Positions 15,730-24,398 of a DNA stretch of 64,000 nt are shown here, in pieces (the first letter of the stretch is position 1; each line of letters begins with the position of its first letter). Below the pieces are notes generated by a model. It was not told the DNA's origin and ran no database searches. It worked only from the letters and a program-made list of their open reading frames with translations. The translations under genes were made by a program, and so were the position numbers. Location: contig NZ_CP037933.1 in the NCBI RefSeq assembly GCF_004355225.1, positions 2,170,001 through 2,234,000 of the forward strand, in the 5' to 3' direction. The stretch comes from Flavobacterium nackdongense. Lineage in GTDB: Bacteria > Bacteroidota > Bacteroidia > Flavobacteriales > Flavobacteriaceae.

Positions 15730-16581
15730 ATGAAATCAATTAAATTATCTTTTGTACTTACGCTTTTTATTGCACTATTTTATTCTGAAAGTTATGCTCA
15801 AAGCAAGCCCTATTCTTTTGATGTAAAAGTTTCTGGAAAAGGAAATCAAGCCATTATTTTTATTCCTGGTTTTGGTTGTTCCTCGGAAGTTTGGAATGAG
15901 ACCAAAATCAATTTTGAAAAAACGCACACTTGTTACACTCTGACAATGGCAGGTTTTGCGGGAACACCTCCACGGGACAATGCCACCTTCAATAACTGGG
16001 AAAAAGATATTGCAGATTTTATCAAACAAAACAAAATAAACAAGCCAATAGTAATTGGACACAGTATGGGCGGTGGGTTGGCAATGGCTATTGCTGCTGA
16101 TTATCCTGAATTACTTTCGAAAATAATTGTTGTTGATGCGTTGCCTTGCTTGTCTGCAGTGTGGAATACTTCTTTTAAGTCAAATGCAAACAACGATTGT
16201 AGTGAAACAGTAAACCGAATGATGGCAGTATCTGAAGATCAATTTTATCAAATGCAAAAAATGATGATGCCTCAATTATTGGCAGATACTTCAAAACAAG
16301 ATTTGGTTTTAAATTGGACAATAAAATCGGATAGAAAAACATTTGCCGAAATGTTTTGTGATTTTTCAAATACTGATTTGAGAGAAAAAATAGCTGGCAT
16401 AATATGTCCAACATTAGTGTTGTTAGAGCCAAGTTTTGCCAATATAAAACCTGCAATGAACGATCAATACAAAAACCTTAAAACGGCTCAATTAGTCTAT
16501 GCCACCAAAGGCTTACACTTTATAATGTACGATGATAAAGATTGGTATGACAATGAACTTAATACTTTTATAACCAAATAA
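15730..16581 (+). CDS. Secreted alpha/beta-fold hydrolase
   Basis: A signal peptide (1-23, ending SYAQ) is followed by an alpha/beta hydrolase domain. IIFIPGFGC (43-50) is the oxyanion-side loop, GHSMGGG places the nucleophile Ser112 in the GxSxG elbow, and LHFIMYDD near the C-terminus supplies the catalytic His. The acid is probably the Asp/Glu in the LVLLEPSF region, which is atypical (Glu in place of Asp). Substrate unknown. It is the first gene of a tight group with a small membrane protein and an ECF sigma factor, bracketed by copies of the hemW 3' end. Confidence 0.85.
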   Translation: MKSIKLSFVLTLFIALFYSESYAQSKPYSFDVKVSGKGNQAIIFIPGFGCSSEVWNETKINFEKTHTCYTLTMAGFAGTPPRDNATFNNWEKDIADFIKQNKINKPIVIGHSMGGGLAMAIAADYPELLSKIIVVDALPCLSAVWNTSFKSNANNDCSETVNRMMAVSEDQFYQMQKMMMPQLLADTSKQDLVLNWTIKSDRKTFAEMFCDFSNTDLREKIAGIICPTLVLLEPSFANIKPAMNDQYKNLKTAQLVYATKGLHFIMYDDKDWYDNELNTFITK

Positions 16582-16602
16582 TTAATTAAAAAAAACATTA
16601 AA

Positions 16603-16764
16603 ATGAAAAAACCATTTACAATTTCGATACTTGCGATGTCAGCAGGAATTGGCACCGCAATGGGTGTAGCATTAAAAGACACTGCAGTTGGATTTGCTAT
16701 TGGCATAGCTATATTTGTAATGATGATTATTGCAAAAAAAACTAAAAAATCAAAAGACCTATAA
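16603..16764 (+). CDS. Small glycine-zipper-like membrane protein (53 aa)
   Basis: A 53-codon frame starts ATG AAA AAA and stops one base before the ECF sigma start codon. The product has two hydrophobic segments (about 6-24 and 28-43) with Gly/Ala spaced as in glycine zippers (SAGIGTAMGVAL, AVGFAIGIAI) and a Lys-rich C-terminus. Placement between the hydrolase (21-base gap) and the sigma gene (adjacent) makes it very likely real. It may sit in the membrane as part of the signalling unit; no family name can be given with certainty. Confidence 0.75.
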   Translation: MKKPFTISILAMSAGIGTAMGVALKDTAVGFAIGIAIFVMMIIAKKTKKSKDL

Positions 16765-17235
16765 ATGGATTTTGAAGAAATATACAAAACCTATTGGCAA
16801 AGAATATTCCGTTTGTGTATGGGATACGTAAACGATCATGATTGGGCAAAAGATATTGCGCAGGAAACGTTTATAACCGTTTGGCAAAAATTACCAGATT
16901 TCAGAAACGAATCTTCAATAGGAACTTGGATTTTCCGGATAGCATCCAATCATTGTTTGCGACAAATTGAAAAACAAAATAGGATGGCTAAGTCTGATTT
17001 GCCGCTAGAATTAGAAGAAGTACCATCAATTAATAATGAACCAAAATATAATTTTTTGTATCAATGCATTGCTGAATTACCTGAGATTGACCGTTTAATC
17101 ATTTCATTAGAATTGGAAGATATTAAACAAGCGGAAATAGCTTCTATTGTTGGTATTTCTGAATCAAACGTTAGAGTAAAGATTCACCGTATTAAAGAAA
17201 AATTGACTAAAAAATTTGAAAACTATGAACACTAA
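16765..17235 (+). CDS. ECF RNA polymerase sigma factor (RpoE-like)
   Basis: 156 residues with the two ECF regions. Sigma2 covers about 5-75 (YVNDHDWAKDIAQETFITVWQKL, then the SSIGTWIFRIASNHC promoter-melting segment). Sigma4 covers about 100-153 (LPEIDRLIISLELEDIKQAEIASIVGIS, then the helix-turn-helix ESNVRVKIHRIKEKL). Region 3 is absent, as expected. The start codon directly follows the small membrane gene's stop, and the 3' end overlaps the next gene by 20 bases, so the four genes form one operon in which the last product is a candidate regulator of this sigma factor. Confidence 0.92.
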   Translation: MDFEEIYKTYWQRIFRLCMGYVNDHDWAKDIAQETFITVWQKLPDFRNESSIGTWIFRIASNHCLRQIEKQNRMAKSDLPLELEEVPSINNEPKYNFLYQCIAELPEIDRLIISLELEDIKQAEIASIVGISESNVRVKIHRIKEKLTKKFENYEH

Positions 17236-17818
17236 TATTGATTTTAAAGAGTTATGGAACAAACAAAAAATGGATATTCCAGACCCCAAAGAACTATTTG
17301 AAAAAACAAAAGAATTCAAAAAGAAGAGTTTTCGAAAACTGCTTTTGGCAAATATTACTTTATTATTTACAACTGCTTTTTTATTGTTTATTTGGTATTA
17401 TTATAAACCAGAATTCATCACAAGTAAGATTGGTATTGTATGCATAATACTTGCAATGTTTTTATATCTATTTGTTTATAATAAAATGGCAACTTTCTTG
17501 AAAAGTAATAATTATGAAATGGATACGTCACAACATTTACAACAATTACTAAAATTAAAAGAGAAAGAACGTTTTTTACAAACAACAATTTTGAATGCAT
17601 ATTTTATTTTGTTGAGTATTGGGATTTGTTTGTATATGTATGAATATACTTGTCGTATGACAATGCTTTGGGCAACAGTTACCTATGGCGTTACTTTGGC
17701 GTGGATTGCATTAAATTGGTTTGTTTTTAGACCCAAAACAATTAAAAAGCAACAAAAATCATTAAATGAATTAATTGAAAAATTTGAAAAAATAAACAAT
17801 CAGTTAATTCAAAAATGA
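17216..17818 (+). CDS. Four-helix membrane protein, candidate anti-sigma partner
   Basis: 200 residues: an N-terminal soluble stretch of about 40 residues (DFKELWNKQKMDIPDPKELF), four hydrophobic helices (about 42-63, 70-88, 124-144, 146-166) and a C-terminal charged coil ending in KINNQLIQK. It overlaps the ECF sigma gene by 20 bases, the arrangement typical of sigma/anti-sigma pairs, but no zinc-binding anti-sigma motif (HxxxCxxC) is present. The role as anti-sigma factor is therefore inferred from position. Its stop codon lies 7 bases before the second hemW 3'-end copy. Confidence 0.75.
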   Translation: MKTMNTNIDFKELWNKQKMDIPDPKELFEKTKEFKKKSFRKLLLANITLLFTTAFLLFIWYYYKPEFITSKIGIVCIILAMFLYLFVYNKMATFLKSNNYEMDTSQHLQQLLKLKEKERFLQTTILNAYFILLSIGICLYMYEYTCRMTMLWATVTYGVTLAWIALNWFVFRPKTIKKQQKSLNELIEKFEKINNQLIQK

Positions 17819-17825
17819 TAATAAA

Positions 17826-17891
17826 CAAGGAAAATTTTTAACGGATGGAATTGCGCGTGATTTGTTTTACTTAAATTTGGAATTGGATTAA
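17826..17891 (+). pseudogene. Duplicated 3' fragment of hemW
   Basis: 22 codons without a start of their own read QGKFLTDGIARDLFYLNLELD and stop. They align with the last residues of HemW (GKFLTDGIASDLFFINPI); the 42-bp core at 17827-17868 differs from the hemW copy at two positions. The LNLE-type ending looks to me more like a usual HemW C-terminus than FINPI does, so this may be the original end of the gene, displaced by the 2.2-kb insertion. Confidence 0.8.
17827..17868 (+). repeat. Right copy of the 42-bp hemW 3'-end direct repeat
   Basis: This copy matches 15531-15572 at 40 of 42 positions. Together the two copies flank the hydrolase / small membrane protein / ECF sigma / membrane protein cassette. 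Confidence 0.85.
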
Positions 17892-17892
17892 C

Positions 17893-17964
17893 CACTAAGA
17901 ACACAAAGTAGGCACTAAGTTCGCTAAGCTTTGTGTCCTTAGTGCCTACTTTGTGTCCTTAGTG
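17893..17964. repeat. CACTAAG...CTTAGTG inverted repeat
   Basis: 26-base arms (17893-17918 and 17939-17964) match with one mismatch around a 20-base loop. The arms are built from CACTAAG and ACAAAG units. It begins 2 bases after the hemW fragment. It could also act as a terminator, but no T-run follows. Confidence 0.78.
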
Positions 17965-17980
17965 TTTAAAATAATTAAGT

Positions 17981-18382
17981 ATGATTACAATCTCAACCGA
18001 TAAAACAAAACTAAATATTCCCTTCATTCAAAACTTTTTGAAGGACATTTATTGGGCAGCTGGAAGAACTATTGACGAAGTGCAAACCACTATTGACAGT
18101 TCAGTTTGTTTTGGTATTTATTTAAATGATGTCCAAATTGGGTTTGCCAGAGTGGTCACAGATTATGTGGTTTTTGCTTATTTGATGGATGTTTTTATAG
18201 CTGAGGAACAGCGAGGAAAAGGATATTCTTCTATATTAATTGATGCAATGATGAAAGAACCGGTTTTAAAAGAGGTTAAAATTTGGCGATTGGCAACATC
18301 TGATGCCCACTATTTATATGAGAAATTCGGTTTTAAGGCATTGGCACATCCAGAAAAAATGATGGAAAAAATAACGATATGA
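17981..18382 (+). CDS. GNAT-family N-acetyltransferase
   Basis: 133 residues with the GNAT core: strand-rich centre GFARVVTDYVVFAYLMDVFIAEE leading to the acetyl-CoA-binding loop QRGKGYSS (motif A, R/QxxGxG/A, about residues 80-87) and the C-terminal YEKFGFKAL. The acceptor substrate is unknown. The 3' end overlaps the following YjbR-family gene by 4 bases (ATGA), so they are co-translated. Confidence 0.9.
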   Translation: MITISTDKTKLNIPFIQNFLKDIYWAAGRTIDEVQTTIDSSVCFGIYLNDVQIGFARVVTDYVVFAYLMDVFIAEEQRGKGYSSILIDAMMKEPVLKEVKIWRLATSDAHYLYEKFGFKALAHPEKMMEKITI

Positions 18383-18747
18383 ACCTAGAAACCTACTACG
18401 AATATTGCCTTTCAAAAAAAGGAGCTACCGAACATTTTCCGTTCGATCACGATACTTTAGTTTTTAAAGTGGGTGGAAAAATGTTTGCGCTTTCTTCTTT
18501 ATTGCAATGGGAAAAAGGCGAGCCTTCCGCAAATTTGAAGTGTAATCCCGATTATGCACAAGAATTACGCGGCCAATACGGCGACGTTCAGCCGGCATTT
18601 CATATGAGCAAAACACATTGGAATACGGTTGTCATAAACAACGAATTACCCGATAAATTTATCAAGGAATTGATAGATGATTCTTATGATTTGATTTTTA
18701 ATAGTTTAACCAAAAAAACACAAGCAGAAATTCTTGAAATGGATTAA
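18379..18747 (+). CDS. MmcQ/YjbR family DNA-binding-fold protein
   Basis: 122 residues matching the YjbR/CyaY-fold family: an N-terminal CLSKKGATEHFPFDHDTLVFKVGGKMFAL and the late WNTVVINNELPDKFIKELIDDSYDLI. The fold resembles a double-wing DNA-binding domain, but a biochemical role is not established for the family. Co-transcribed with the GNAT gene. Confidence 0.88.
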   Translation: MNLETYYEYCLSKKGATEHFPFDHDTLVFKVGGKMFALSSLLQWEKGEPSANLKCNPDYAQELRGQYGDVQPAFHMSKTHWNTVVINNELPDKFIKELIDDSYDLIFNSLTKKTQAEILEMD

Positions 18748-18848
18748 TTCAAAACTTCGTGTATTTTTTGAAAAAAATTGTATTGAGAAGTAGAAAATTA
18801 GGCATTACTTTTGCTAAAAATTTCTGAACACAATTCAAATAAAATAAT

Positions 18849-19535
18849 ATGATTGATAATCTTAAAAAATTCTTAAACGAAGAGCAAGACCCAAAAGCCA
18901 TCGAAAAAATCACTTCCAAACTGAATGATTTATTGATGAAAAACGAAGAAATAGGATACATCGCCGTGCAAAAAAAACCGGCTATTACCGTTTTCCCTGA
19001 CAGTATCGTGGTCACCAATAAAAGAATCATCATTTGTCAGCCAAAAAATATGGGGCTTTCGATGAATTTTACTGATTTTACTTGGGACGAAATTGAAGGA
19101 ACTTTTATGAAAGAAAACATTTTAGGTTCCGAATTTTCATTTTCGACGAAAACACAAATCCAAGTTTCTATCGATTATATCCCTAAAATTCAAGCTAGAA
19201 AGATTTCTACTTTCGCCAAAGAGCAATTGGATTTGTTGAAAAACCCTGTCGTTGCCGAAGAGGTTAAAACGGAAATTCCCGTATTTATACCAGAAGAAAT
19301 CGAAGAAGTAGAAGCGGAAGAAGTGGTGAGTTTTGCTGAATTGATGCCCGCGGTTTCAAACTATACAGAACCGATTGCTGAAAACACAGCTACTGTCACA
19401 GAAAAGTTGTCAAGTGAATTATCGCAAGACGAACTTTTTGCCAAGCTTCAAAACTATAAAAAACTCCTCGATAACGGATTGATTTTACAAGGCGAATATG
19501 ACGCTTTTAAAAAGCAAATTTTGAGTTATATGTAA
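18849..19535 (+). CDS. PH-domain protein with C-terminal SHOCT-like helix
   Basis: 228 residues. The N-terminal part (about 25-130) has the bacterial PH-like pattern: EIGYIAVQKKPAITVFPDSIVVTNKRIII followed by a strand-rich region. A Glu/Val-rich linker (about 140-185) leads to a short C-terminal helix pair, LFAKLQNYKKLLDNGLILQGEYDAFKKQIL, typical of SHOCT modules that mediate oligomerisation. No signal peptide, so cytoplasmic. A terminator follows. Confidence 0.75.
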   Translation: MIDNLKKFLNEEQDPKAIEKITSKLNDLLMKNEEIGYIAVQKKPAITVFPDSIVVTNKRIIICQPKNMGLSMNFTDFTWDEIEGTFMKENILGSEFSFSTKTQIQVSIDYIPKIQARKISTFAKEQLDLLKNPVVAEEVKTEIPVFIPEEIEEVEAEEVVSFAELMPAVSNYTEPIAENTATVTEKLSSELSQDELFAKLQNYKKLLDNGLILQGEYDAFKKQILSYM

Positions 19536-19560
19536 TTCAAACCCTATTTTCGACCAGAAG

Positions 19561-19594
19561 TCCTGATAAATTCTCATTTATCGGGATTTTTTTT
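19561..19594 (+). terminator. Intrinsic terminator after PH/SHOCT gene
   Basis: Arms TCCTGATAAA/TTTATCGGGA (one G-T pair) with a 6-base loop, followed by eight T. Confidence 0.85.
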
Positions 19595-19742
19595 GATATT
19601 TTGTTTGGTTGTGTAACATAAGTTACACTTGTAATTGTTTACTTGAATTACATTTAACCTATTAAATCAATGGGTTTTATTCTACTATAATTAAACCCAT
19701 TCCTTTAGTAAGAATTCAAAATAGTAATCAAAACCTTTAACC

Positions 19743-21086
19743 ATGAAAAAAATTATTTTACAATTTGGATTAGTACTCTTTTCGACCTTTGCTTTTTCGC
19801 AAGCGGGTCATATTATGCAGGGCGTCGGCGCTTTCAATATGTCGATGGGAGGCGCATCAACGGCGCAACCACTAGATATTTCTGGAGCATTGCAATGGAA
19901 TCCAGCCTCTATTTCGGCATTCAACGACAAAATTATTAAGTTTGACATCGGACTATTTTATTCTTCACCCGAATTAAGTTCAAGTTTGCCTGCAGGAGCA
20001 ATGGGACCTGGTTCTCCTGCTGTAAGCGGAACTACAAAAGATGATAGAGGAGTTTCTCCCATGCCCGCTTTAGCAATGGTTTGGGGGAAAGAAGGAAGCA
20101 AACATAGCTTTGGATTTTCTGCTTTTGGAATTAGTGGATTTGGTGTCACCTTTCCTGAAGAAACCAATAACCCATTGAGCTCAAGCTTTGACTCAACAAA
20201 AAATTCTAATCCTGTAAATTATCCGCAACAAGCGAGTGGTTTTGGCAGAGTAGAATCGGATTATATGTTGTTGCAAATAGGTTTAACTTGGGCCTATGAA
20301 ATAACCGATAAATTATCCGTTGGTATCGAACCTACCTTCAATTATGGAACCTTAGAATTGATGCCTAACCCAACAGCAAATCCATCAATGGCAGGTTATC
20401 CATCGACTAATAAAGCATCAACTACTGGTTTTGGAGCACAATTTGGTTTGTTTTATGATACCAAAACTGGATTCAAAGCGGGCGTTTCCTATAAAACAAC
20501 TCAAAATATGAGCGATTTTGAATTCGAAAACACCTATTTAGACAATACAACAGGCAGCAATAAATTCGATATGGATTATCCTGCTATTTTATCTTTCGGA
20601 CTTGGGTATTCAAAAAGTGATTTTGATTTAGCCATGGATTATAGAATTGTAGATTATAAAAACACCAATGGCTTTTCGGAAACAGGTTGGACAGAAACAG
20701 CTTCAGTGAAAGGTTTCGGTTGGGATAATGTATCTATCTTTTCGGCAGGTATTCAATATAAAGGAATCGAAAAATTACCTTTGAGATTAGGCTATACTTA
20801 CAGCTCAAATCCTATAAATTATGATGTAGCCTTTTTCAACATTCCAGCAACAGCCATAATTGCCAACGCATTCCAATTTGGATTTAGTTATAATGCCAGC
20901 AAAAATATTTCATTAGACGCAATGTATCACCACGGTGTGAGCGATGGAAAAACTTACGGACAAATCCTTAATCCAATGGCTATTTCTCCGTCTAATCCAA
21001 ATGGCGCTATTCCTGCCTCTTATGTAGCTTATGATATGACAACCGATTTAATAATGGTCGGAATTTCATATAAATTTTCTAAATAA
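19743..21086 (+). CDS. OmpP1/FadL/TodX-family outer-membrane porin
   Basis: A signal peptide (1-20) precedes a 14-strand-type beta barrel of the FadL family. The N-terminal plug region starts GHIMQGVGAFNMSMGGASTAQPLDISGALQWNPASI, which includes the NPA motif of the hatch. Alternating-strand sequence continues to the terminal aromatic GISYKFSK. FadL-like proteins carry long-chain fatty acids or aromatic hydrophobics across the outer membrane; the particular ligand is unknown. Single gene with its own terminator. Confidence 0.9.
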   Translation: MKKIILQFGLVLFSTFAFSQAGHIMQGVGAFNMSMGGASTAQPLDISGALQWNPASISAFNDKIIKFDIGLFYSSPELSSSLPAGAMGPGSPAVSGTTKDDRGVSPMPALAMVWGKEGSKHSFGFSAFGISGFGVTFPEETNNPLSSSFDSTKNSNPVNYPQQASGFGRVESDYMLLQIGLTWAYEITDKLSVGIEPTFNYGTLELMPNPTANPSMAGYPSTNKASTTGFGAQFGLFYDTKTGFKAGVSYKTTQNMSDFEFENTYLDNTTGSNKFDMDYPAILSFGLGYSKSDFDLAMDYRIVDYKNTNGFSETGWTETASVKGFGWDNVSIFSAGIQYKGIEKLPLRLGYTYSSNPINYDVAFFNIPATAIIANAFQFGFSYNASKNISLDAMYHHGVSDGKTYGQILNPMAISPSNPNGAIPASYVAYDMTTDLIMVGISYKFSK

Positions 21087-21116
21087 CGAGGAATTCTTTT
21101 AGTTCAATTGATAGTA

Positions 21117-21148
21117 AAAAGCGGTTTCTATGGCAGAGCCGCTTTTTA
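21117..21148 (+). terminator. Intrinsic terminator after FadL-like gene
   Basis: Arms AAAAGCGG/CCGCTTTT with a 14-base loop and a short T-run. The convergent DUF4407 gene ends just beyond, so it may serve both strands. Confidence 0.75.
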
Positions 21149-21160
21149 TTTTGGATTAAA

Positions 21161-22261
21161 TTACATCGTTTGTTTCTGTTTTTCCACAAAATTATGCGCT
21201 TGAAGTTCTAATAATTCAGTTGCTTTTTGACGTTGCAAATCGTAGAGTTTTTTGTCCTGCGCAATGTCTTCATACACTTTATCATGCATCGATGCGCTAG
21301 TTTTTACCAACAAATCGCGCTGGTATTTGTCTTGCGCTAAAGTTGCTTTGAGTGCTGTTTCTAAATCTTCCAACTTATAATCGTATTCGCTTTTTGCCGC
21401 CAACAATTTGGCGATGATTGGCGAAGTTTCGATAGCCAAAAACAACAACATTATAAACAAAGACGGAATCAATGGCAGTTTATTCAACGCGTTGATTCGC
21501 GCCATTAAACCATCAAAACCTTCGATTATAGGTTGGGTTTCTGAAACTTTTTTGTCTAAATCAGCTTGAAGCGTAAGAGCTTTTTTATCGTTGACAGCAA
21601 TTTTAGCCAAGTTGTTTTTTCGGATAGAATCCAGTTCGGCGGAAGCCAAATTATGTTTGGCTATTTTCTCTTTAAAAACGGGTCCTTTGCCTAATTTCAT
21701 TGTACCTTTCGTTCCTTCGGCCTCAGAAATATAGGTTTCGTATAAAGTATTTACTTCTTTTTCTTTTAAAGCAATTTCTGCTTTCAACCTGTCAGTTTCT
21801 GCTTTGTTTTTATCTACATCCGATTTGAAATAATTGGCGACTTCTTTTTTGTTATTCAAAGCCATAGCATTTTTTTCTTTCAATAAAACAGTATTGATTT
21901 CCTTTTCGAAAATTTTTATTTCTAAGGGTTTCGAAATCACGATAGCAATGATTATTGCCAAAACAATTCGCGGACTGGCTTGCAAAAATTCGCTTTTGAA
22001 ACGATCTCTTTTTCGAATAGTAGAAACAATAAATCGGTCTAAATTGAAAATCAACAATCCCCAAACAATACCAAATCCCATCGCAATAAACGGATTGTCG
22101 AAAACCGTGAACAGCGCATAAGAGCTGGCAATGAAAGCCATAACGGCAGTGAAGAAAACAGTGGCGCCAATACCTACATATTTGGTTTTTTCGCCTGCAG
22201 AGCAACCTTCGAGGAGATTTTTATCGGCTCCGGAACAGAGGATGAAAAATTGTTGTAGCAT
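21161..22261 (-). CDS. DUF4407 membrane/coiled-coil protein
   Basis: 366 residues beginning FFILCSGADKNLLEGCSAGEKTKYVGIGATV, the DUF4407 N-terminal signature. Three helices lie in the first ~115 residues and one at about 255-275. A long Lys/Glu-rich coiled coil (about 125-245) sits between them, and the C-terminal tail is charged. The family is common in Bacteroidota and of unknown function; the coiled coil would project on one side of the inner membrane. Confidence 0.88.
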   Translation of the reverse strand: MLQQFFILCSGADKNLLEGCSAGEKTKYVGIGATVFFTAVMAFIASSYALFTVFDNPFIAMGFGIVWGLLIFNLDRFIVSTIRKRDRFKSEFLQASPRIVLAIIIAIVISKPLEIKIFEKEINTVLLKEKNAMALNNKKEVANYFKSDVDKNKAETDRLKAEIALKEKEVNTLYETYISEAEGTKGTMKLGKGPVFKEKIAKHNLASAELDSIRKNNLAKIAVNDKKALTLQADLDKKVSETQPIIEGFDGLMARINALNKLPLIPSLFIMLLFLAIETSPIIAKLLAAKSEYDYKLEDLETALKATLAQDKYQRDLLVKTSASMHDKVYEDIAQDKKLYDLQRQKATELLELQAHNFVEKQKQTM

Positions 22262-22389
22262 TTTGATTTTGATTTAGTGTGCCACTTTACGGGCACAGGA
22301 GTGATTGATTTTGATTGATTGTAATTAGTAGCCTAATAACGGAGAAAGTTACATTTTGTTGTTGGCAGTATCTTTATGTAAAAAAGCAA

Positions 22390-22411
22390 AGAGCCACGTT
22401 CTGGCGTGACT
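22390..22411 (-). terminator. Intrinsic terminator after DUF423 gene
   Basis: On the minus strand GAGTCACG/CGTGGCTC (one G-T pair) encloses a 6-base loop and is followed by a T-rich tract, about 65 bases after the DUF423 stop. Confidence 0.7.
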
Positions 22412-22473
22412 CGTTCTTTTAAAAAGACTAATGAAATTGAGAAATTTCTAGGTTTCAACCCTTGAAAATAGTA

Positions 22474-22857
22474 TTATTTTTTCTTTAAAATAGTAACTAA
22501 TAAAACGCCCCAAGACAAGATTAGTAACAAGCCGCCGATAGGAGTTACGAATCCAATGACTTTAAAATCAAAAGGAATAAAATGTCCGTTTGTAGCCAAT
22601 AAATAGATTGAACCCGAAAAGAAAATCACGCCAATAACCACTAAATTATAAATTGTTTTCTTTGCTTTTTCTGCAAGGCTTGATAGCCCAATAAACAAGA
22701 GAAACAAGGCGTGGTACATTTGGTATTTAACTCCGGTTTCAAATGTAGCTAGTTCATCAATAGACAAAACTTTTTTTAAGGCGTGGGCGCCAAATGCTCC
22801 TAAGATGATCGCCAACATTCCAAAAATTGCAGCTGTAGAAATTATTTTTTTGTCCAT
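22474..22857 (-). CDS. DUF423 (YgdD-like) small membrane protein
   Basis: 127 residues, four hydrophobic helices, and the family pattern GAFGAHALKKVLSIDELATFETGVKYQMYHALFL (about 20-55). Function unknown. I place the start at Met 22857 and not 22899: the hydrophobic first helix follows at once, and a -7 box (TACTTTTG on the minus strand, 22885-22878) sits between the two candidates. Confidence 0.88.
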   Translation of the reverse strand: MDKKIISTAAIFGMLAIILGAFGAHALKKVLSIDELATFETGVKYQMYHALFLLFIGLSSLAEKAKKTIYNLVVIGVIFFSGSIYLLATNGHFIPFDFKVIGFVTPIGGLLLILSWGVLLVTILKKK

Positions 22858-22971
22858 TTTTTTTAGATTTTGTCTTGCAAAAGTATCGTATTCTGCCATA
22901 ACTAAAAAAATAAATGCGATACTTTAATTGCAATACTATTTGGTTTCTTTTAGTTTTTAGTCAACTATCAT

Positions 22972-23002
22972 TTGTTATAAATACAACAATTATGTATGTT
23001 TG
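22972..23002 (+). promoter_or_regulatory. Bacteroidota-type promoter of the saccharopine-dehydrogenase-like gene
   Basis: TTG (22972-22974), 20 bases, TATGTTTG (22995-23002). The -7 box overlaps the earliest in-frame ATG (22996) of the downstream frame, which argues for translation starting at 23020. Confidence 0.75.
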
Positions 23003-23019
23003 TGTTAAATATATGCAAA

Positions 23020-24375
23020 ATGAGAACAATTCTAATTATCGGCGCTGGAAGATCAGCCTCTTCCTTGATTCAATATCTTTTAAACAAATCAGATGAAGAG
23101 AATTTGCAGCTCCTTATTGGAGATTTATCATTAGAAACTGCACAGAATAAAACGAATAATCATCCCAATGCAACTGCCATTTCATTAGATATTTTTGACC
23201 AAATTCAAAGAAAAGAAGCCATTCAAAAAGCAGATATCGTCATTTCGATGTTGCCGGCACATCTACATATTGAAGTGGCCCGAGATTGTATCGCCTATAA
23301 AAAACATATGGTTACTGCTTCTTACGTAAGCGATGCAATGCAGGAATTAGATGTTTTGGCACAAGAAAACAATTTAATTTTTATGAATGAAATTGGTCTC
23401 GATCCCGGGATTGATCATATGAGCGCGATGAAAGTGATTGATGAAATCAAGGCTAAAGGAGGAAAAATGCTTTTGTTTGAATCCTTCTGTGGTGGACTAG
23501 TTGCCCCAGAATCGGATACGAATTTGTGGAATTACAAATTCACTTGGGCCCCACGAAATGTAGTTCTTGCCGGACAAGGCGGCGCTGCAAAATTTCTTCA
23601 GGAAGGAACTTACAAATACATTCCCTATTGCAATTTGTTCCGCAGAACCGAATTCCTTGAGGTTGAAGGTTATGGTAAATTTGAAGCCTATTCGAACCGT
23701 GATTCCTTGAAATATTTGGATGTTTATGGATTGAATGACGTATTGACTTTGTTCAGAGGAACCATTCGCAGAGTGGGTTTTTCCAAAGCCTGGAATATGT
23801 TTGTGCAACTCGGAATGACCGATGATAGTTATGTAATGGAAGGTTCCGAAACTATGAGTTATCGGCAATTCGTGAATTCATTCTTGCCCTATCACCCGAC
23901 TGATTCTGTCGAAATCAAGATGCGTTTGATTCTGAAAATTGATCAAGACGATATTATGTGGGACAAATTGCTAGAATTGGATTTATTCAATCCCGACAAA
24001 TTAGTAGGTTTAAAAGATGCCACTCCAGCTCAAATTCTCGAAAAAATCTTGAGCGATAGTTGGACATTGCAACCCAACGACAAAGATATGATTGTGATGT
24101 ATCATAAATTTGGCTACGAGCTGAACGGCAAAAAACTTCAAATTGATTCCAAAATGGTTTGCCTTGGCGAAGACCAAACCTATACTGCAATGGCAAAAAC
24201 TGTCGGCTTACCCGTTGCAATGGCAACCTTGTTAATCCTAAACGGAAAGATAAAAACTCCCGGAGTGCAATTGCCGATTCGAGAAGAAGTGTATTTGCCT
24301 ATTTTGAAAGAATTAGAAGAATATGGGGTTGTATTCAAGGAGGAAACGGTTCCTTATTTAGGATATAATGCTTGA
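23020..24375 (+). CDS. Saccharopine dehydrogenase-family oxidoreductase
   Basis: 451 residues starting MRTILIIGAGRSASSLIQYLL, a Rossmann NAD(P)-binding loop. The catalytic/substrate domain follows, with the family's NEIGLDPGIDHMSAMKVIDEI (about 128-148) and FESFCGGLVAPESDTNLWNYKFTW. This is the lysine-degrading (LYS9-type, glutamate-forming) branch of the family, interconverting saccharopine and alpha-aminoadipate semialdehyde; direction and substrate are inferred. Single gene with a clear promoter and terminator. Confidence 0.88.
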   Translation: MRTILIIGAGRSASSLIQYLLNKSDEENLQLLIGDLSLETAQNKTNNHPNATAISLDIFDQIQRKEAIQKADIVISMLPAHLHIEVARDCIAYKKHMVTASYVSDAMQELDVLAQENNLIFMNEIGLDPGIDHMSAMKVIDEIKAKGGKMLLFESFCGGLVAPESDTNLWNYKFTWAPRNVVLAGQGGAAKFLQEGTYKYIPYCNLFRRTEFLEVEGYGKFEAYSNRDSLKYLDVYGLNDVLTLFRGTIRRVGFSKAWNMFVQLGMTDDSYVMEGSETMSYRQFVNSFLPYHPTDSVEIKMRLILKIDQDDIMWDKLLELDLFNPDKLVGLKDATPAQILEKILSDSWTLQPNDKDMIVMYHKFGYELNGKKLQIDSKMVCLGEDQTYTAMAKTVGLPVAMATLLILNGKIKTPGVQLPIREEVYLPILKELEEYGVVFKEETVPYLGYNA

Positions 24376-24398
24376 AAAATATTTTGGACTAAACAAAA

